A stretch of DNA of 64,000 nt from positions 248,001 through 312,000 of the forward strand of contig KQ965745.1 in assembly GCA_001574975.1 (NCBI GenBank), given 5' to 3'. Each line of letters starts with the position of its first letter. Within the stretch, counting starts at the first letter, position 1. Origin of the DNA: Gonapodya prolifera JEL478. Taxonomy: Eukaryota > Monoblepharomycota > Monoblepharidomycetes > Monoblepharidales > Gonapodyaceae. The translations under genes and the position numbers were made by a program. The notes beneath the pieces were generated by a model. It was not told where the DNA came from, made no database searches, and saw nothing but the letters and a program-made list of their open reading frames with translations. This document shows, one piece after another, positions 60,623 to 64,000 of this stretch.

Positions 60623-60929
60623 CGGAGATGAATGGTGCGGGGTGATGAAGGTACAAAGAACCCTGACACTGGTCAGCAGCGCTTCCTTTCTCTTTCAATC
60701 ATTCTTTGCAAAAAACCTATTGTATCCCGCGTTGCAATTGTATGCCCGCCGGCCAGCATCACAGCGTTAACGCATCGAAACTCGTAGTTTATATATGCAG
60801 TTCCCCCAAAGAACCCGCACACGCCTCAAAGACGCTCCGGTGGTTCGAATTTCTTGAACTCGATGAGATACGAAATTAAGTCAGCGCCACAGTCCCTTGG
60901 TATGTGCAAGTGCTCTGCAATTTGCAAAT
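60623..60929. other. intergenic, upstream of DYNC2LI1
   Basis: These 307 bp separate the DYNC2LI1 start from the 3' end of the gene at 60.9-62.0 kb, which lies upstream on the same strand. They should contain the DYNC2LI1 promoter. No coding frame or RNA gene is seen. Confidence 0.45.
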
Positions 60930-61972
60930 TCAGTGTTCTGACAGGCCGGCCACGCGTGATCCAAACAGAAGACTCAATGTACTTTTGCCACCGTCCACGC
61001 GCCTATACCCAACATTTTTTCTAGTCTCCGAACATGCGTTGCTGGTGGCGGCGAAGTATTCCTTGATAGTGTCGAGGAGCTGTTTGGTGCGGTAACATTT
61101 AGAGCCAGTGGTCCATCTTGGATCCTGGTGATACGCTGAAGATGGGTAGGTGTTTTGGAAGACTTGGCGCCATGGGACCAGGACTAGAAAGACGACGATG
61201 TTGTTTGAGCAGGTTTGAAAATCAACGCGGTTGGGGGTGAGCGCGTACCTGCACCCATACCCGGACCCGTCCCCTTTGCTTCCTTTCCTGTCGACGGGGC
61301 CGGATTCTTCTCGACGGTGTTGTCGGGTGCCCTCCGGGGCCTCTTGTTGGCCCGGTACTTGCTTGCCAAGGTAGGGGTCCAATACCAGTCGTCCTCCACG
61401 CCCTCCTCGTCCTCGTCGTCGTCATCGGGGACATACGCGTAGCCAACAGTCTTGCGCCGCGTGACACGGGTGTTTGGGAGCTGGTTGAGGGTGGGGTTGC
61501 GTGGTCGTCATTGACTCCGAGAGACAGGGCTATCGTGCAAAGTGACGCTTACGGGAGGATGATCGGCGACCTCTTCGACTTCGACTTGCTCGAATGCTGC
61601 ACGATCCCGCGCCTTCCGGCCGCGTATTGCTGAGGTGGCTTGTGCCTGGTCCTGGTTCTGGACGTTACCTCAATTGATCGTTTGGGATTGCAGATGGAAG
61701 CGGTGACTCACCGTTCCGTCTTGGCCCCTGGGACCAGCACCGTCGTTTTGTAAAGCCTCGCCCTCAGCAGCCTCGGTGCGGCCTTTTCAAAAAGAAAGAG
61801 ACGAAAGGTGTCGCCACGCCGACGTCGCGTCGAGTAGAGGCGCGAAAGGCTCACGTCTGATTTCCTTGAGTTTTTCTTCCTTAATCTTCATGGCGACATC
61901 CATCTCGACTATCACTGCGAGTTCCTCGAGTAGCTCCTTTCTATGCCTCTTCAAGAGGTTGAGATCACCCAT
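60930..61972 (-). CDS. uncharacterised acidic/basic protein with N-terminal coiled coil
   Basis: Five exons (61972-61855, 61782-61712, 61651-61553, 61480-61249, 61183-60930) give 257 residues with consistent phases. The N-terminus is a strongly helical, charged segment (LKRHRKELLEELAVIVEMD). The middle has RGRKARDRAAFEQVEVEEV and a run of Asp/Glu after TVGYAYVPDDD, followed by DDWYWTPTLASKYRANKRPR. The C-terminus (WRQVFQNTYPSSAYHQ, LLDTIKEYFAATSNA) is less certain, because other frames are open there. Composition suggests a nuclear protein. No family was recognised. Confidence 0.55.
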
Positions 61973-62444
61973 GGTTACAATCTGCTTCCTGGTGACAGTG
62001 TTAGATGGTGACGTGGTGCCACCGTCAGAAAAAGAGCTTACGAGGAGCTCAATAGGGACTCACCGAGCGATAGAAAAGGTCTTGTTTTTCTTGAGAACTG
62101 GTGGGGGTGGAACGAGAAACGTGATTGGTGCGGATGTTACACGATGACGTGGAGTGGTAAGCCAGAATGGATCAGAGCACGCCGAAGTAGCACGCACGTG
62201 AAAACGGTCGAAAATTGCACGTGCTGACGTTTTTTAAGCAGAGAAGAGAGAATGGATCGGAGTTCTGATTGGGGGTGGTGAAGAGTCTGTCTGGGTTAAT
62301 GCTTCAGCTTTGGCCACATCTCACCCCCAATTCAGCCGACACCCCAGCACATCCCGCTGTCTGCACACGTGACAGCAGCAGTAGCACGCAGCCAGAGATT
62401 GCGAGCGGCGAACAGCGGCGACTGCGCATGGAAATGCAGACGAC
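61973..62444. promoter_or_regulatory. divergent promoter, uncharacterised gene / TMF-like gene
   Basis: This 472-bp segment lies between divergent start codons. TTTTTAAGC-type AT-rich sequence near 62230 is the only notable low-GC patch in a GC-rich neighbourhood. No specific factor site is claimed. Confidence 0.45.
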
Positions 62445-64000
62445 ATGTCCTTCTTCTCTTCGCTGACGCAGACGTTTGGGGGGAGTGGCGAGGGCGGGGG
62501 CGGTGACGCTTTTCTGGGGAAGATTCTCAACGCGGCGTCGAATTTGGAGAAGTCCATCGATAAGGTGGGCGGAGGAGGGGGGGGGGACGTCGCGCAGACT
62601 GCTCAAGCTGACACTGCAAGTGGACCCAAACCGCATCCTCACTGCAACTCGTCGCGCGGTATAGGTTCTCGACATTCGCGGGACGGGAGACACGCAGGAC
62701 AGCGGAGCAAAGCGTGGGTGTGCTCGAGTGCCCGCGCCGAGACCTACCCAACAATGCTATCACCTCCTATATCCACCCGCTCTTCCCAACCCTCCTTCCA
62801 CGCCCAACCTAGCATCCCAATCCCAGCCACACCAGACCTCTCCGCTCCCCTTCATCGTCGGCGACGACTTCATATCCTGGTCCAACCCCTCGCCGTCGCC
62901 GTCGCCCTCCCTCGCCCTCCCCGCAAACCCTCCACCCACGCCCGCCTCGCCGCTCTTCGACATCGCATCCTCATTCTCCTCCTCGGTCAGATCCGCAGGG
63001 CTTGCCGGCGTCGGCTCATGGGCCTCCAATCTCACCTCGCCCTCGCAACTCTCACAATCCCAACCTCCCCCTTCCTCAACTTTAAACAAGCACATTTCCC
63101 AATCTACACCGCCATCCGCCCCTGTCTCACGCCCGCCATCTCCCTCGTCGTCTCCCTTCACGTCCCGCACCGCCCCACCACCCCGCTCTCCAACCACAAC
63201 CACAACCACTCACTCCACCATCAGCCCACTTGCGTCGTCTTCCCACCCCGCGCCCTCGCCGGCGCCACTCACAGGATCCACATGGACAGTCGCAAGCTCG
63301 GACGGCTCGCTTGCCCTTGGGGCGCGCACTCCGCCGCGTTCTTCAGAGTCAGATGACAAACCCACCGAAACATCCTCTGATCCCGCCACATCCTGTGACA
63401 CCGCAACAACCTCTCACCCAGACCTGTCCGCCGTCGACTCCTTACCTGCTCCCAACCCCACCGCGCCCGTACGCGACACGGAATCCCCTACTGCGGATGA
63501 TCAGGACCGCAACGGCCCCGGCGCCCTCTCAGACGACGCCCCTGACGAACCAGACCACGCACCGCACCACACGATCGCCCACGAGTCCCACGCTGCCGAT
63601 CGAGATGGCCAAGAAGCATACCGGAACGACACCCCCGCGCCCGTCCGGACTGCGGGGGATGGCGACGGCCATCCGCCACCTGTTGAACTGGGGGATGAAG
63701 CCGATCCTGGGAGGCGGAGATCACAGGAGGAGCACAGTGATGTGGTTCATCAGCAGGACCGTCCGGAACCTGCGACGGCCGGCTTAGGGGGGTTTATGGC
63801 GTCGCAGTGGACGATTGGCGATAGTGAGGGAGGGGGCGAGGGCGGCGAGGGGTTGGAGGTGGATGGCGGGCCCGGCTCCGGTTTTGGCGTGGAGAGCGAA
63901 CCAAGTCGGACAAGGACAAGAGCAAGGGCAGGGGCCGATCCAGGGGCAGGCGAAGTGACCGACGAACGGCATAAAGACGACACGGTGGACGGCCTTGGAA
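62445..64000 (+). CDS. TMF1/Sgm1-like golgin, 5' part only
   Basis: Three exons are visible (62445-62564, 62665-62713, 62813-64000) and the frame runs off the window end. TMF-family golgins tether vesicles at the Golgi through long coiled coils. The match is the N-terminus: MSFFSSLTQTF, then ILNAASNLEKSIDKVLDI, the last six residues being created by the exon 1-2 join and characteristic of TMF. Exon 3 gives FIVGDDFISW and then a long Ser/Pro/Asp-rich stretch. The Rab-binding and coiled-coil regions would lie beyond 64000. The two long neighbouring frames in exon 3 are shadows kept open by GC-rich composition. Confidence 0.6.

Noticed and set aside
62445-63356. 303-codon frame reading straight through from the TMF-like start
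   Set aside because: Removing two GT-AG introns gives the conserved SIDKVLDI and a frame open to the window end; the unspliced reading loses both.

Overview
This window looks like nuclear DNA of an intron-rich early-diverging fungus that makes flagellated cells, so a chytrid-like zoosporic lineage is the best guess. Coding sequence is cut by many short spliceosomal introns (GT...AG, mostly 50-120 nt). Fungal-type genes such as kexin and a CBM48 (Crp1-type) domain sit beside intraflagellar-transport and ciliary genes that most non-flagellated fungi have lost: KAP3, the dynein-2 light intermediate chain and a CATIP-like protein. There are no bacterial operons, tRNA, rRNA, CRISPR arrays or intact transposons. 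Exon coordinates were derived by hand from splice motifs, reading phase and conserved protein motifs. They keep phase from exon to exon in every gene given exon by exon, but single-base errors are possible.

Layout. 1-8.5 kb is very GC-rich and repetitive in composition: an NSRP1-like splicing regulator (+), a HEAT-repeat protein (-) and a low-complexity protein (-). 8.5-10.6 kb has no recognisable gene but holds a diverged tandem repeat of about 240 bp. 10.6-15.6 kb carries an uncharacterised gene, an alpha/beta hydrolase and a broken F-box gene, all on the minus strand. KAP3 (15.8-19.7 kb, +) faces a 36-exon gene (20.1-25.9 kb, -). That gene reads as one 1,178-residue protein: an N-terminal glycogen-binding-type CBM48 domain, Gly/Trp-rich segments, a conserved-looking module of unknown function, and fourteen CCHC zinc knuckles. 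26.5-32.4 kb holds an ABCG half-transporter (-) and an ABHD13-like hydrolase (+), whose introns share a small repeat.

32.6-47.3 kb is densely packed: MCM7 (-), MAD2 (+), RBX1 (-), METTL16 (-), SAC1 (+), a LON-substrate-binding/RING protein (+), archaemetzincin (+) and CATIP (-). The last two overlap at their stop codons. 47.4-58.2 kb holds kexin (-), an RPEL-repeat protein (-), 14-3-3 (+), FIG4 (-) and otubain (+). 58.5-64 kb holds DYNC2LI1 (-), an uncharacterised acidic protein (-) and the start of a TMF/Sgm1-like golgin (+) that runs off the window.

How the genes relate. KAP3 (kinesin-2) and DYNC2LI1 (dynein-2) serve the two directions of flagellar transport. MCM7, MAD2 and RBX1 are neighbours with replication, spindle-checkpoint and SCF roles. 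SAC1 and FIG4 are two SAC-domain phosphoinositide phosphatases in one window. The unusual item is the CBM48/GW/zinc-knuckle fusion at 20.1-25.9 kb.
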